This document shows positions 18,737 through 28,582 of a DNA stretch of 64,000 nucleotides, one piece after another. The notes under the pieces were generated by a model that searched no databases, had not been told where the DNA came from, and worked only from the letters and a program-made list of their open reading frames with translations. The stretch's first letter is position 1; every line of letters begins with the position of its first letter. Position numbers and translations under genes: made by a program. The stretch lies in the NCBI GenBank assembly GCA_025360005.1, contig JANYDA010000054.1, positions 1 to 64,000 on the forward strand, written 5' to 3'. This DNA is from Fibrobacteria bacterium. Lineage in GTDB: Bacteria > Fibrobacterota > Fibrobacteria > UBA11236.

Positions 18737-20021
18737 CCAGGACCTTGTCCACGCGGTTCCCGTCCATGTCCATCACCTCGTAACGCACGTCGTCCTGCTG
18801 GAAATGCTCGCCGGCCTTGGGGATGCGGCCCAGCTTCATCATCACGAACCCGCCCAGCGTCTGGTAGGTATCCGTATCCTCTTCCGGCAGATGATCGATC
18901 TCCATCAGTTCCTTGAAGTCCTCGATGGGCTGCATGCCGTCCACCAGCCAGGATCCGTCCTCGCGCATGACCGCGCCGGGTTTGTCTTCCTTCTGATCAT
19001 GGGTGTCGATGTCGCCTACGATCGCTTCCATGATATCGTTGAGGGTGACCAGTCCCTGCAGGCTGCCGTATTCGTCGATGACCAGGGCGATGTGGATGCC
19101 GGATTCCTTGAAGGATTCCAATGATTTCAGAACCGGGATGGTTTCCGGAATGGTCAGGGCCTTGCGGGTGCGGCCCTGCAGGTCGATGGACTTGCCGGAA
19201 ATGCAATCCGCCAGCATGTCCTTGGTGTGGATGATGCCCAGCATCTCGTCCAGGCCGCCGCGGCAGACGGGGAAGCGGGAATAGGAGCTGCCGAGGATCT
19301 TTTCGCGATTCTCCTCGAAGGGGGCTTCCACATCCAGCCAGACGATGTCCGGACGCGGCGTCATGATGCTGTTGATGCGGCGCTCGTTGAGCTCGATAAC
19401 GCTTTCCACCATGTCCTGCTGGGATTCCTGGAACACGCCCGCCTCGGTGCCTTGCGCGATCATCACGTTGATCTCGTCCCCGGTGACGGGCGGCTCGCTG
19501 GAGGGTCTGCTACCCATGATGCGGAGGATGAAGTCCGTGATGATGCCCAGGAAGGAAACGGCGGGATAAGCCAGGCGGGAGATGACCTGCATGGGCCAGG
19601 CGGCCAGCGCGGCTATTTTCTCGGCGTGGTTCAAGGCCACGGTCTTGGGCACCAGTTCACCGAAGATCACCTGCAGGAAGCCGACGCATACCACCACCAA
19701 GCTAAGGGCGATGCGCTCGCGGTATACGGAGACGAAAGGGATGTCCGCCAGATGGGAGGCAAGCTGCTCCGCGATGGTGCTGCCGCCGTAGGCGCCGGTC
19801 AACAGGGTGATCAAGGTGATGACCACTTGGATGGTGGCGAGGAAGCGGTTGGGCGAGTTGGCCAGGTCCAGGGCGTTCTGGGCGCGATGGTTGCCTTCAT
19901 TGGCCCATTGCTGCAAGCGCGCCTTACGCGCGGACACCACGGCTATTTCGGTCATGGCGAAGACGCCGTTGGCCACGATGAGGATGAATACGAAAAAAAG
20001 CTCGAAAGAGATGCCGTTCAT
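18678..20021 (-). CDS. CNNM/CorC-HlyC family membrane protein
   Basis: A 447-residue integral membrane protein with an N-terminal DUF21/CNNM transmembrane domain (about residues 1-190; NGVFAMTEIAVVSARKARL is the hallmark), two CBS domains (about 210-330, with MTPRPDIVWLD and VIDEYGSLQGLVTLNDIMEAIVGDI) and a C-terminal CorC_HlyC domain (about 345-430). Relatives export or sense Mg2+ or Co2+ and are often labelled hemolysin family. The CBS pair probably binds adenine nucleotides. The start ATG is at 20021. The 3' end overlaps the convergent FapA-family gene. Confidence 0.9.
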   Translation of the reverse strand: MNGISFELFFVFILIVANGVFAMTEIAVVSARKARLQQWANEGNHRAQNALDLANSPNRFLATIQVVITLITLLTGAYGGSTIAEQLASHLADIPFVSVYRERIALSLVVVCVGFLQVIFGELVPKTVALNHAEKIAALAAWPMQVISRLAYPAVSFLGIITDFILRIMGSRPSSEPPVTGDEINVMIAQGTEAGVFQESQQDMVESVIELNERRINSIMTPRPDIVWLDVEAPFEENREKILGSSYSRFPVCRGGLDEMLGIIHTKDMLADCISGKSIDLQGRTRKALTIPETIPVLKSLESFKESGIHIALVIDEYGSLQGLVTLNDIMEAIVGDIDTHDQKEDKPGAVMREDGSWLVDGMQPIEDFKELMEIDHLPEEDTDTYQTLGGFVMMKLGRIPKAGEHFQQDDVRYEVMDMDGNRVDKVLVKREAPAEAPRDSASQARE

Positions 20022-20390
20022 ATCAGGGAGCGGAGCCGCACCTTAGGCGCGCAGCCCGCGGAAGCGACGGCCATACGGGAGAACGGACCCGGGAAAGGCG
20101 GCCGGGATGCGGCGGGCGATGGAAACGCCGAAGCGCATCATGGCGGGAAGATTGGGGTCGATTCTGGTCAGCATGGGGAATCCGTCTAAATTAATTAAAA
20201 TGGGTCGTTCCCCCCAATGCCTTATCGCTCCCGGGATTGGGGCGTTCCCGTTATTCTACTATAATTACCAACCTGTATTTTCAAACCGATTTCAATGCTT
20301 GGCCTTCCGGCCGTTGTGCCCGGAATAACCAATGCGGCCGTTTCCAAGCAATGGACGCGGGTTTTCCGGGAAAAGGACTATAAAAGGGCT

Positions 20391-22217
20391 ATGCATCCAT
20401 ATCGTTCCCATACTTGCGGTGAATTGCGGAAATCCCACGTCGGCGACACCGTCCGGCTCTCAGGTTGGGTTTTCCGGCGCCGGGACCATGGTCACTTCCT
20501 TTTCATCGATCTGCGGGATCATTACGGCATCTCCCAAATCGTATTCCATCCGGAGCGTCCGTTCTTCGATCAGGCCACGCGCCTGCGCTATGAAAGCGTC
20601 ATCACCATCACCGGCAAGGTCATCGCGCGCGGGGAAGGCACCGTCAATCCTTCCATGGCTACAGGTGAAATCGAAATCGTGGTGGATGAGATGACCATCC
20701 AATCCATGGCCGAGCAGTTGCCCATCCTGGTGGACGGCAAGGAAGAGAGCCCGGAAGACCTGCGCCTCAAGTACCGCTTTTTGGATCTCCGCCGCGACAA
20801 ACTGCACAAGAACATCATTCTCCGCCAGCAGGTCATCTCTTCCCTGCGCCGCCGCATGACGGACGGCGGCTTCATGGAATTCCAGACGCCCATCCTCACC
20901 AGCAGCTCGCCGGAAGGCGCGCGCGATTACCTGGTGCCCAGCCGCATCCATCCCGGCCGCTTCTACGCTTTGCCGCAAGCGCCCCAGCAGTTCAAGCAGC
21001 TCTTGATGGTGGCCGGCTTCGACCGCTATTTCCAGATCGCCCCCTGCTTCCGGGACGAGGACGCGCGCGCCGATCGTTCGCCGGGAGAATTCTACCAGCT
21101 CGATATCGAAATGTCCTTCGTGACGCAGGACGACGTTTTCGCGGCCGTGGAGAAAGTGGTGCACGGCGTCTTCGTGGAGTTCTCGAAGAAACGGGTGGAT
21201 GGTATCCCGTTCCAGCGCATCTCCTATGCGGACTCCATGCTCAAATACGGATCGGACAAACCCGATCTGCGCATCCCTATCGAAATCCGGGACGTGAGCG
21301 CCCTCTTCGCCGAGTCCGGATTCCAGGCCTTCAAGGCCGGCGTGGCGGGCGGGGCCGTGGTGCGGGCCATCCCCGTCAAGGGCATCGCGGACAAACCCCG
21401 TTCCTTCTTCGACAAACTGGTCGAGTTCGCCCAGGCGGCGGGCTCCAAAGGCCTGGCCTACCTGGTGTGGACGGGCGATGCGGTTGCTCCCGGAAGCAAT
21501 GCCGCCCCCATCAAGGGACCGTTGGCCAAGTTCCTGACCCCGGAGCAGCAGGAAAGCCTGCGCGCGCAATGCGGCGTGGGTCCGGGCGATGCGGTGTTCT
21601 TCGTCTGCGACAAGCCGCTCATCGCCGCCAAGATCGCCGGGCTCATCCGCGGCAAGGTGGCCAGGGATCTGGAACTCATCGATGCCGACGTCTTCCGTTT
21701 CGCCTGGATCGTGGACTTTCCCATGTACGAATGGGACGAAGAGAACAAGTGCATCGCCTTCTCGCATAATCCCTTCTCCATGCCGCAGGGCGGCATGGAT
21801 GCGCTGCTGCACAAGAACCCGTTGGAGATCAACGCCTTCCAGTACGATATCGTCTGCAACGGCGTGGAGCTGTCCAGCGGCGCGATCAGAAACCACATCC
21901 CCGAGATCATGTACAAGGCCTTTGAAGTGGCCGGCTACGGTCCGGAGGTGGTGGATCGCAAGTTCGGCGGCATGATCAACGCGTTCAAACTGGGGGCGCC
22001 CCCGCACGGAGGCATCGCCCCCGGAGTCGATCGCATGGTGATGCTCCTGGCCGATGAAAGCAATATCCGCGAGGTGATCGCTTTCCCCATGAACCAGAAG
22101 GCCCAGGACCTGATGATGAACGCGCCGGGCGAGGTCACGGACAAGCAACTGCGCGAGTTGCATATCCAGATCGATCCCAGGGTGTTGGCGGATCGGAACC
22201 CAGCCAACCCGGGTTAG
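20391..22217 (+). CDS. aspS: Aspartyl-tRNA synthetase
   Basis: A 608-residue bacterial-type class II aminoacyl-tRNA synthetase that charges tRNA with aspartate. An N-terminal OB-fold anticodon domain ([22 protein letters not shown]) is followed by catalytic motif 2 ([24 protein letters not shown] region), the GAD insertion domain (about 290-420) and motif 3 ([27 protein letters not shown]). The frame is open from 20295, but the ATG at 20391 begins the conserved sequence ([12 protein letters not shown]). A TATAAA ends six bases before it and AGGG lies three bases upstream, so it may be leaderless or have a very short leader. An IS remnant region follows. Confidence 0.97.
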   Translation: MHPYRSHTCGELRKSHVGDTVRLSGWVFRRRDHGHFLFIDLRDHYGISQIVFHPERPFFDQATRLRYESVITITGKVIARGEGTVNPSMATGEIEIVVDEMTIQSMAEQLPILVDGKEESPEDLRLKYRFLDLRRDKLHKNIILRQQVISSLRRRMTDGGFMEFQTPILTSSSPEGARDYLVPSRIHPGRFYALPQAPQQFKQLLMVAGFDRYFQIAPCFRDEDARADRSPGEFYQLDIEMSFVTQDDVFAAVEKVVHGVFVEFSKKRVDGIPFQRISYADSMLKYGSDKPDLRIPIEIRDVSALFAESGFQAFKAGVAGGAVVRAIPVKGIADKPRSFFDKLVEFAQAAGSKGLAYLVWTGDAVAPGSNAAPIKGPLAKFLTPEQQESLRAQCGVGPGDAVFFVCDKPLIAAKIAGLIRGKVARDLELIDADVFRFAWIVDFPMYEWDEENKCIAFSHNPFSMPQGGMDALLHKNPLEINAFQYDIVCNGVELSSGAIRNHIPEIMYKAFEVAGYGPEVVDRKFGGMINAFKLGAPPHGGIAPGVDRMVMLLADESNIREVIAFPMNQKAQDLMMNAPGEVTDKQLRELHIQIDPRVLADRNPANPG

Positions 22218-22557
22218 CGGGTTATCCGATTCGGTTCCGACGGAGCCGCGATATTTTACCTTACAAAAAAAGCCCCGGCAGACACGGGAGCTCTCCGCTG
22301 AAGTAAGAATTCGGCAATCCAGTAAATCCAGGCGAATCAGGATGTGAGGAAACCGTTCCGAATAGGGATCTCACCTGTGGGAGATATTTCGGAAACCGGG
22401 GTTGGCCCGCCTGGGGCTAATATGAGCCCCCGCCTCTGATCCAAGCCTCGCAAGTGCGAATGAGCATCGTCAAATTCTATTAGCTCGGTCAAAGCCAATT
22501 CTCCCCAGACATCGGTCTAGTTTAAATTGGCCCATCAAGGAGGGACTCAGGCCGACT
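22218..22557. other. Gene-free relic region with 18-bp direct repeat
   Basis: The region between aspS and the RCC1 relic holds no intact gene. CTGATCCAAGCCTCGCAA at 22436-22453 recurs exactly at 23501-23518 inside the cyclase gene. Read on the minus strand it encodes TCEAWIRGGGS, like HCEAWISDGSG of the cyclase C-terminus, so it may be the eroded end of a duplicated cyclase gene. Confidence 0.45.
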
Positions 22558-22690
22558 CAGGGTTCGGCCAGAGGTTCGACCACCCTCCAAGGAAAGTGGG
22601 TTTCCAAAGTCGATCCGGCGCCCAAGACGGTGTAACCCCAGCAATAGGCCTGATTGAACTCGGAGATACCACAGGTATGATTTCCCCCCG
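22558..22690 (-). pseudogene. RCC1-repeat protein fragment
   Basis: About 44 codons in a frame offset from the adjacent transposase: GNHTCGISEFNQAYCWGY, then about 23 residues to a TGA at 22560-22558. H-T-C-G-x-x-x-x-x-x-A-Y-C-W-G-Y is the signature of an RCC1/BLIP-II propeller repeat, so this is the surviving end of a secreted or surface RCC1-type gene. Its start is lost where the transposase sequence begins (about 22685-22700). It is not functional as it stands. Confidence 0.6.
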
Positions 22691-23019
22691 TGCTCAACTC
22701 GATCCAAGGGAAGCCGACCGGCAATAAGCTCCGGGGAGAGCCTCTCCTTCAGCATTTCGGTCACAGCAGTGCGAATGGCCTCGGTCTTCAGACGAGGGCG
22801 GCTGTGGGCCTCACTTTGCCTTTCCTGGTAGCGTTCCTGGGCCTTGTGGGCGAGATTCTGTACCGGGGCTGCATTTCGTCTCAATTCCCGGCTAATCGTG
22901 GCGCTACTCCGGCCCAAAAGGCGGCCAATCTCCCGCAGGGACTTCCCCTCGGCCTTGTAAAGGTTGATTCTCTCACGCTCTTCGGGGCCCAAATTCCGAT
23001 ACCCTTTTTTCATGCGCAT
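22691..23019 (-). pseudogene. Truncated IS30-family transposase
   Basis: The N-terminal part of an IS30-type transposase: MKKGYRNLGPEERERINLYKAEGKSLREIGRLLGRSSATISRELRRN is the helix-turn-helix region, followed by the linker that leads to LSPELIAGRLPLD. The DDE catalytic domain is absent: homology stops near 22695, where the sequence joins an RCC1-like fragment, although the open frame continues to 22522 as unrelated residues. No terminal inverted repeats could be identified. It is a dead mobile-element remnant. Confidence 0.75.
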
Positions 23020-23433
23020 AGACTAGCTCCTTGGGAAGCATGCCGTCTAAGCGCTGCACTTTAACATTGAACCCGGGCTCCTTCTTTTTTCGGGGGGTTA
23101 GTCGCTAGCTGAACCCGACCGGTTCGTCCCGCATCAAACCGCCCATGACTTTCGGTACAATGGTGAGGTACAGTAGCTTCAATGTTACCCCGAATTCCTT
23201 CCATAGTTCTAGAAAAATGGGCAGCAAAAGATCCCGGAAAATTCACTGCCAGGGTTTTAGACTGTGATCGAAGACGGAGGAAAACCTCCTCCACGGGCAA
23301 ACCCTGCGGACCGCTGTCGCCTCGTCCGATACTTACGCCGATGGCGCCCGCCAAGGCGTTAATGAGGAGGACTAGGCAATTTCCCGGGATTTATCTACGG
23401 TAAAGATCGGGCGGGTACTGAATGCGAAAAAAA
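23020..23433. other. Intergenic region beside IS30 remnant; no recognisable gene
   Basis: This stretch has a 97-codon minus-strand frame (23061-23354), which I do not recognise and regard as doubtful, and a one-mismatch dispersed palindrome at 23172-23189 (AGTAGC-ttcaat-GTTACC). No promoter or terminator is convincing. It is probably part of the decayed insertion locus. Confidence 0.4.
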
Positions 23434-25035
23434 TCACTTGTCATTGAAGACATGGACGCCGTTCCATTTTTCGATTTGCTCCCATGCCCCGGAACCGTCG
23501 CTGATCCAAGCCTCGCAATGGGCGATGTAATAGCGGAGGATGTTGTCCATTAAGTCGGCTGGGATTAATCTGTGCGGGGGAACTTTTTCGAGCATGGCCT
23601 GGAAAAGCCGCATGGCATCCTTGAAACCCTTGCGGAAATAGATGGTAAGGGCTTTTTCCAGCAGGTCGCGGGTGCCGTCCTTGTAGTGGAGTACCTCGGC
23701 AGGCTGATGTCCATAGATTTCATATAACTTCAGGCGCCTGGTGGATCCCTTCAACTGCACGATATCTATCCAGCGATAATGCCGCGATCCCGGCGGCAAG
23801 TCCTTAATCACGTCTTCGGTAACCACTATTTCAAGATTGTACAACTTGGTTTTAGACTCGATGCGGGACGCGATATTGACGGCCTCTCCGATCACGGTTC
23901 GATCCATCTTCTCGAACGAACCGAAATTTCCTTGCATGACCTCACCTTTGGCGATGCCTATGCCGTTCCGGATTTTCGGACTGCCGGCCGCGTACATGCC
24001 CGCGTTGAATTTCTGTAGCTCCAGCCGCATAGCGAGGGCGGCCTGGACTGCGTTGGCCCCGTCGGGAAAAACCCCCATCAGGCTGTCGCCGATTATCTTA
24101 TCCACCTCCCCTCCGTTCTTGATGATGGGTAGGGTCATGATGCTGAAGTAATGGTTCAGGAAATTCTGCTTTTCGTACGGGCTCAAGATCTCCGTCAATC
24201 GGGTGAAATCGCGGATATCGCAGAACATGATGGTCAGGTTGCGCAGGACGGGAAGGAACTTCGAGGGATCTTTCCCCGCGTGGATCTCGTCAACCAGGGA
24301 GGGACGCACGAAAATGCGGATGAGTTCCTCCCGCTTGCGAAGCTCCTCATTGGCCTTTCCCAATTCGATGTTCTTCAGCCTTTCATCTTCGGCTTTCGCC
24401 ATCGCCACTTTCACTTCGGTCATGCCGCGATGGTAGCGTTCGAGCATGAGCATGACGCCGGCGGAGAGGGTGCCCGAAAAGCACGCGACGATCAGGGCGT
24501 AAAGGGTTCCCGCGAATAGTTCGCCGTCCCAGCCGTTCAGGATGAAGAAACCCGTGGCAGTCATTCCTACGCCCGCCAAGGCGTGAACGGGAATCATCCA
24601 AACCTTGGTAAAGATGCCGAGAGCCATGAACATCAGCATCATGGACTGGGCATGGGCAGGATCGCCTCGGTTCTGGAGGAAAATTATCGCGGACTTGACC
24701 GGAAACACCATCATGAGAACCGCTTCCCAATGGATGATGTTTATCCCTCGCTTCGCTTCCTTCCAATCGACGAAAAAGAGGCTGGTTGTGCACAGGATAA
24801 CCACGAGCTGAAGTAAAGCCGAATCCCAGAATCCCCGGGAAGTCTCGACGCAGTAGAAGAAGATTTCGACTAAAGGCCCCAGGCCGTATAGCAGGAAGGC
24901 ATAACGGACGGAGTTCCCATAATCGAGATTGAATATGGCCTTCCGGGCCCGGGCTATACGGTAGAAGTGGCTTTTCAGGATGCTCCTCGGAGCGCCGAGA
25001 AAAAACAGCACTCTCACTCTTATTGGTTTCCGCAT
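23434..25035 (-). CDS. Membrane-bound class III adenylate/guanylate cyclase
   Basis: A 533-residue signalling enzyme. An N-terminal membrane domain of about six helices (residues ~30-215) leads through a coiled-coil linker (AKAEDERLKNIELGKANEELRKREEL) to a class III nucleotidyl cyclase domain (about 255-430). Metal-binding aspartates lie in FCDIRDFT and KIIGDSLMGVFP, and TVIGEAVNIASRIES carries the typical transition-state Asn/Arg region. A C-terminal helical tail of about 90 residues follows. It should make cAMP or cGMP, but the base specificity is not clear. The start at 25035 (MRKPIRVRV) lies eight bases after a TATAAT on the minus strand. An 18-bp copy of its 3' region occurs at 22436. 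Confidence 0.88.
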   Translation of the reverse strand: MRKPIRVRVLFFLGAPRSILKSHFYRIARARKAIFNLDYGNSVRYAFLLYGLGPLVEIFFYCVETSRGFWDSALLQLVVILCTTSLFFVDWKEAKRGINIIHWEAVLMMVFPVKSAIIFLQNRGDPAHAQSMMLMFMALGIFTKVWMIPVHALAGVGMTATGFFILNGWDGELFAGTLYALIVACFSGTLSAGVMLMLERYHRGMTEVKVAMAKAEDERLKNIELGKANEELRKREELIRIFVRPSLVDEIHAGKDPSKFLPVLRNLTIMFCDIRDFTRLTEILSPYEKQNFLNHYFSIMTLPIIKNGGEVDKIIGDSLMGVFPDGANAVQAALAMRLELQKFNAGMYAAGSPKIRNGIGIAKGEVMQGNFGSFEKMDRTVIGEAVNIASRIESKTKLYNLEIVVTEDVIKDLPPGSRHYRWIDIVQLKGSTRRLKLYEIYGHQPAEVLHYKDGTRDLLEKALTIYFRKGFKDAMRLFQAMLEKVPPHRLIPADLMDNILRYYIAHCEAWISDGSGAWEQIEKWNGVHVFNDK

Positions 25036-25102
25036 GGCGAGCATATTATACGGGAAGGAGCCCCAAAACTCCATGCCATCCGCGGTGTTCGGTTGAGTGC
25101 AT

Positions 25103-25133
25103 TTGACACCGGCCTGTTCCAAGGGCGTATAAT
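25103..25133 (+). promoter_or_regulatory. Consensus sigma70 promoter
   Basis: TTGACA at 25103-25108 and TATAAT at 25128-25133, both perfect hexamers, separated by 19 bases. It points at the exported protein starting at 25176 (predicted leader of about 37 bases with AAAGGGA as ribosome-binding site). The divergent cyclase gene begins at 25035. Confidence 0.7.
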
Positions 25134-25175
25134 GTGGACTGGGCTTATGCAAAAGGGAGACCTGTAAAGGGACAC

Positions 25176-25838
25176 ATGAAATTCATCCATCTCATCTTCT
25201 TCCTGCCGGCCTTGCTCGCCCCGTCTCTCCGCGCGCAACCCGCTGTTTACCAAGGCTTCGGCTATTTCCTCAGTCTTCCCGGGGAATGGGAACGCCGGAT
25301 TTCAGGCCGATATCTGCACTCCTTCCATGACACTTCCCACGCCTCCGCGGCCGTCCTTTCCATCTCGCGCGAGGATATCGACACCACGATTTTCCCCTTG
25401 CCGGGGAGTTGGACCCAAGCCCGGTTCCGCGCTTACTTGGACAGCGTGGCGGCGTTGGGAGTGCCCTTGGGAGAAACCGTATTCTACGATTCCTCCCCGG
25501 CGGCCAAACTTGGAACCTTGCGGGCTCCGGAAGCCTTTGCCGTTTTTTCCTCCCCGGATACGGGTTCGGGCGCCAGCGGGGAATACGTCCGTTATTGCGC
25601 CGTTGCGGGTTTGGGATACAGGTTGGCGGCAGCGGGCGATTCTGCGGATATGGCGGATAATATCGATTATTATGCGGAACTGCTAGCCTCGGTAAGGATA
25701 GCGGTTCCGGCCGGTTCGGCAGTGTCCTGGGTAACTCGGAGGTTACCGGGCGCGCAGGCTCGGCCCGGCATGGTTGACATGCGGGGCAGGCGGATTTTCT
25801 TCCGCCGGACCGCAGCTTCGCCCTGCTATTTCAAATGA
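25176..25838 (+). CDS. Exported protein of unknown function
   Basis: A 220-residue secreted or periplasmic protein with a clear signal peptide (MKFIHLIFFLPALLAPSLRA, cleaved before QPA). The mature part is a single beta-rich domain with GFGYFLSLPGEWERR near its start, a pattern seen in small uncharacterised envelope proteins. No catalytic residues are identified. The ATG at 25176 is preceded by AAAGGGACAC, and a perfect-hexamer sigma70 promoter lies 43 bp upstream. A perfect copy of the dispersed palindrome (25730-25747) lies in its 3' part. Confidence 0.75.
   Translation: MKFIHLIFFLPALLAPSLRAQPAVYQGFGYFLSLPGEWERRISGRYLHSFHDTSHASAAVLSISREDIDTTIFPLPGSWTQARFRAYLDSVAALGVPLGETVFYDSSPAAKLGTLRAPEAFAVFSSPDTGSGASGEYVRYCAVAGLGYRLAAAGDSADMADNIDYYAELLASVRIAVPAGSAVSWVTRRLPGAQARPGMVDMRGRRIFFRRTAASPCYFK
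25730..25747. repeat. GGTAAC-N6-GTTACC palindrome, perfect copy
   Basis: GGTAAC-tcggag-GTTACC, with all twelve arm positions perfect, encoding V-T-R-R-L-P in a different frame from the lpxB and FapA copies. Confidence 0.7.
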
Positions 25839-25865
25839 CGGGCGCGGGTGCGGGATCGAAAAACG

Positions 25866-26783
25866 CTAGTCGGGCCCCGCACCGGTATGCCCCTGATCCC
25901 TTTGGCGCAATTGACGGGGCGAAAGGTGGTATTCTTTCTTGAAGAGCCGGGAGAAATAGGCCAGATCATCCAGCCCCACTTCCTCCGCGATCGACGTGAT
26001 TGTCTGATCGCTTTGACGAATCAGTTCCTGGGCGCGGTGAATGCGGATCCTGGTCTGGTATTCCTTGATGGATAGGCCCGTTTCCTTCTTAAAGATTTCC
26101 CCGAAATAAGGCGGGCTTAAGCTGAACCTCTGGGCCAACTCCTTGACGGTGACGTGGCTCCGCAGGTTGGCGTGCAGGAATTCCTTGACCAATTGCACGG
26201 GAGATGCCTTGCGCCTGTGGTCGCTTTCCCGCCCCGGTGAAACCAGGAAGCCCACCATTCGGCTTACCACAGGCATCAGGCGCGCGCGCACGATCTCCAG
26301 CGCTTGGCTATTGGTCTCGATCCGCAGGCGATCATGGCAAACCCGCAGCTCGCTTCGGATAAGCTCCAGGAGGGGCCCGGGAGGGAAGGTGGCGGGGGCG
26401 GTCCAGGTAAGCGCGTTCATGGGGGTGAAGTCGAAAGAAAATCCGAAGTAGAATTGTTGCATGGACTCGGAATCGCCGGCCTCGATTTGGTGGCTTTCCC
26501 CGGGCCGGATCAGGATGATCTCATTTTTACCGCAGGGTTCTACTTCCGCTCCCCGGTGGAAAATGCCCTTCCCTCCCCCGATGAAAATCACTTCCCAGAA
26601 AGGGTGGAAATGCTCCGCGCCCCTATGACCGGCGGGGAAGTCGACAAAGCCCAGGAGTTCCAATCGGATGCCGGCTTCAGAAACGCTTTGGACCCGGACG
26701 ACATCTTCCCGTTTATCAGCGGCATTTTCGTCCCGCTGGTATCCCATGTATGCAGGCGTTTCCAACTTTTTCCCCATCCGCAT
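25866..26783 (-). CDS. AraC-family transcriptional regulator with cupin sensor domain
   Basis: A 305-residue regulator. The N-terminal half is a cupin-like sensing domain (HFHPFWEVIFIGGGKGIFH at about 58-76), and the C-terminal 100 residues are the two helix-turn-helix motifs of AraC proteins (VTVKELAQRFSLSPPYFGEIFKKETG and ITSIAEEVGLDDLAYFSRLFKKEYHLSP). Such proteins usually activate sugar or stress genes, but the ligand is unknown. Start codons at 26807, 26783 and 26777 are all possible, and none has a strong Shine-Dalgarno sequence. It is convergent with the gene at 25176 and has no obvious operator target nearby. Confidence 0.88.
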   Translation of the reverse strand: MRMGKKLETPAYMGYQRDENAADKREDVVRVQSVSEAGIRLELLGFVDFPAGHRGAEHFHPFWEVIFIGGGKGIFHRGAEVEPCGKNEIILIRPGESHQIEAGDSESMQQFYFGFSFDFTPMNALTWTAPATFPPGPLLELIRSELRVCHDRLRIETNSQALEIVRARLMPVVSRMVGFLVSPGRESDHRRKASPVQLVKEFLHANLRSHVTVKELAQRFSLSPPYFGEIFKKETGLSIKEYQTRIRIHRAQELIRQSDQTITSIAEEVGLDDLAYFSRLFKKEYHLSPRQLRQRDQGHTGAGPD

Positions 26784-26950
26784 CCGCCGGCGCGGAAACC
26801 TTTGCAACCCATAACCGGCCGCGCCTACGCGCTGCCGCTAAACTACTTGTACAAAGTAAGGCCGTATTCAGAAGAATATCAGGTAAATCCGGTTGAGAAA
26901 CATAACAATCATCCAAATAATCCCAATGGGCGGGCCCGGTCATCCGCCCT

Positions 26951-28462
26951 TTAACGCCATTCCCAAACCCGGCTCCAATTCAAGTCCAGTCCCCACTGCC
27001 AAGGCTGCGTCCAGGCCGGAGAACCGGCGGGGAGATTGGTCCAGGTCCTTTCCGCCGAAGCTGAAAAGGAAAGGAAATGCCCGGATGGAAAGGCGCGCGC
27101 CAACGTCAAACCGGATCCTAAGCGGCGGTCGAGCCGGCGATCGCGATGGTGTTCCAAAGGCTCGCTTCCGTAATACTCGCTGAAGCCTCCGTTTTCCCGC
27201 ACAAGGACGACCATGTATTCGCGTCCGTCGGCCCGGTTCAAGGCAATGCCGTCGAAGTCCCCTGAAAACGGTTCGAAGGAATCCGGCATGGTGGCGCGGT
27301 CCCAAGCGTAGACGGGAAACAGATCCCATCCGGCGTGGAACTCCGCGTGGGCGCTTATGCCTTGCGGCAATGGAAAACCATAGGTCAGGGAGGGTGCGAC
27401 CGAAAGGGAAGTTTGCGGCGCCCGAAAGGCCAAGGCCCTTCCGCCGCTATGGGAGGCATAAAGCAAGTAACTGGCGCGGCTATCCTTGGGTATCGAGTCG
27501 ACGAAATCAGGACCGCTGTAATGGGTGGGGGCGGACTGGGATACGTCATCCACGTACATTTCCCGGAACGTATAGCGATCGTGTTGGGGAGCAAGCCGTT
27601 GCAGCGTGGTTCCCAGCGAAAGCGAAAGGCTTTTTCCGTCCGCCTGGAAAAACTCCCCGCTCAATGCCGCCGAATAAGTTTCGTACTGAAGCTCCCACCC
27701 ATCCCGCCTTTGCCCGGCGTAGCCGCCGTTCAGGAACAATGAGGCGCTTTCCCAATACCAACCCAGGGATGCGTCGCAACCCAGCGAGGTAACATAGCCG
27801 ATACCCGTCTGCCTTCCGACCGCGCCCGATCCGGACAGGGAAAGGTTCTCCAGGAAGACGGCGGGAACATTGGCTTCCAACCCCAGATCGTAGTCCAATG
27901 AATCCGCCGGCCGGGAGAGGTTTGTTCTTATCGTCACACTTCCTAGGTGCTTCTGGAAGGAAATCGGCCAGGTCAAGCGGGCATGGGTGTCGTACAGCCA
28001 ATATCCGGAATCCATTCCTGCCGGGCGGTTTCCAAAGGGAAATTCCGGGGGAATGGAATACCTGGCGGCCGAGCGCGCCGATCCCAAACCGATTTCGAAA
28101 TAACGGCTGGGAAGGATTTCGGGCCCCTCCCCCTTTTGGGCGGAGTCGGGCGGCCATAACACTTCGCTTAGCCGGGAGCGTTGCAGCAGCAGGCTGTCCC
28201 GTAAAGCTCCGTCGGCCGGCAGCACCGCGGAAAGGTTTATGGCCAGGGCGGAGTCGAAGGCATGGTTGGCGAACGCCCTTTCCCCCTGCAGATAGCTGAG
28301 GTTGTCGTTGAGTCCGACTTTCCCCTGGACCACTCGGAGCAGCTTTTGGAAGGTCTCCGGATTCGGCGGCTCCCGCAAGGGAACGGGTTTTGATTTGGCG
28401 GCGGACAACGGAACCGCAGTCAGAAAGAGCAGCAGCCACATGGAAGGGATGGATTTAAACAT
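26951..28462 (-). CDS. Exported outer-membrane-like protein
   Basis: A 503-residue protein with a signal peptide (MFKSIPSMWLLLFLTAVPLSAA). Residues 25-110 are helical, possibly TPR-like. From about 130 the sequence consists of many amphipathic strands with Tyr/Trp at their ends, finishing in WGLDLNWSRVWEW, which resembles the terminal strand of an outer-membrane beta-barrel. No known porin family is recognised. It lies on the same strand downstream of the RALF-like gene, which ends in a terminator, so the two are probably separate transcripts. A one-mismatch palindrome copy lies at 27788-27805. Confidence 0.7.
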   Translation of the reverse strand: MFKSIPSMWLLLFLTAVPLSAAKSKPVPLREPPNPETFQKLLRVVQGKVGLNDNLSYLQGERAFANHAFDSALAINLSAVLPADGALRDSLLLQRSRLSEVLWPPDSAQKGEGPEILPSRYFEIGLGSARSAARYSIPPEFPFGNRPAGMDSGYWLYDTHARLTWPISFQKHLGSVTIRTNLSRPADSLDYDLGLEANVPAVFLENLSLSGSGAVGRQTGIGYVTSLGCDASLGWYWESASLFLNGGYAGQRRDGWELQYETYSAALSGEFFQADGKSLSLSLGTTLQRLAPQHDRYTFREMYVDDVSQSAPTHYSGPDFVDSIPKDSRASYLLYASHSGGRALAFRAPQTSLSVAPSLTYGFPLPQGISAHAEFHAGWDLFPVYAWDRATMPDSFEPFSGDFDGIALNRADGREYMVVLVRENGGFSEYYGSEPLEHHRDRRLDRRLGSGLTLARAFPSGHFLSFSASAERTWTNLPAGSPAWTQPWQWGLDLNWSRVWEWR

Positions 28463-28582
28463 GATGCCTGCAGCCGCTCAAGCAATAGTGGGTGTTCGCA
28501 AGAATTATCCTTCCCGGACGGGTTTTTTGGATACCTCGAAGGACTTTTGGAAGGTAAAGCGGGAAAATATCCGGTTTAAATG

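Noticed and set aside
20460-22163. 567-codon minus-strand reading frame opposite aspS
   Set aside because: It lies wholly within aspS on the other strand, is His/Gly/Asp-rich and matches nothing; a GC-driven shadow.
23061-23354. 97-residue minus-strand reading frame beside the IS30 remnant
   Set aside because: No ribosome-binding site, no recognisable domain and located in decayed DNA; kept only as part of the intergenic description.
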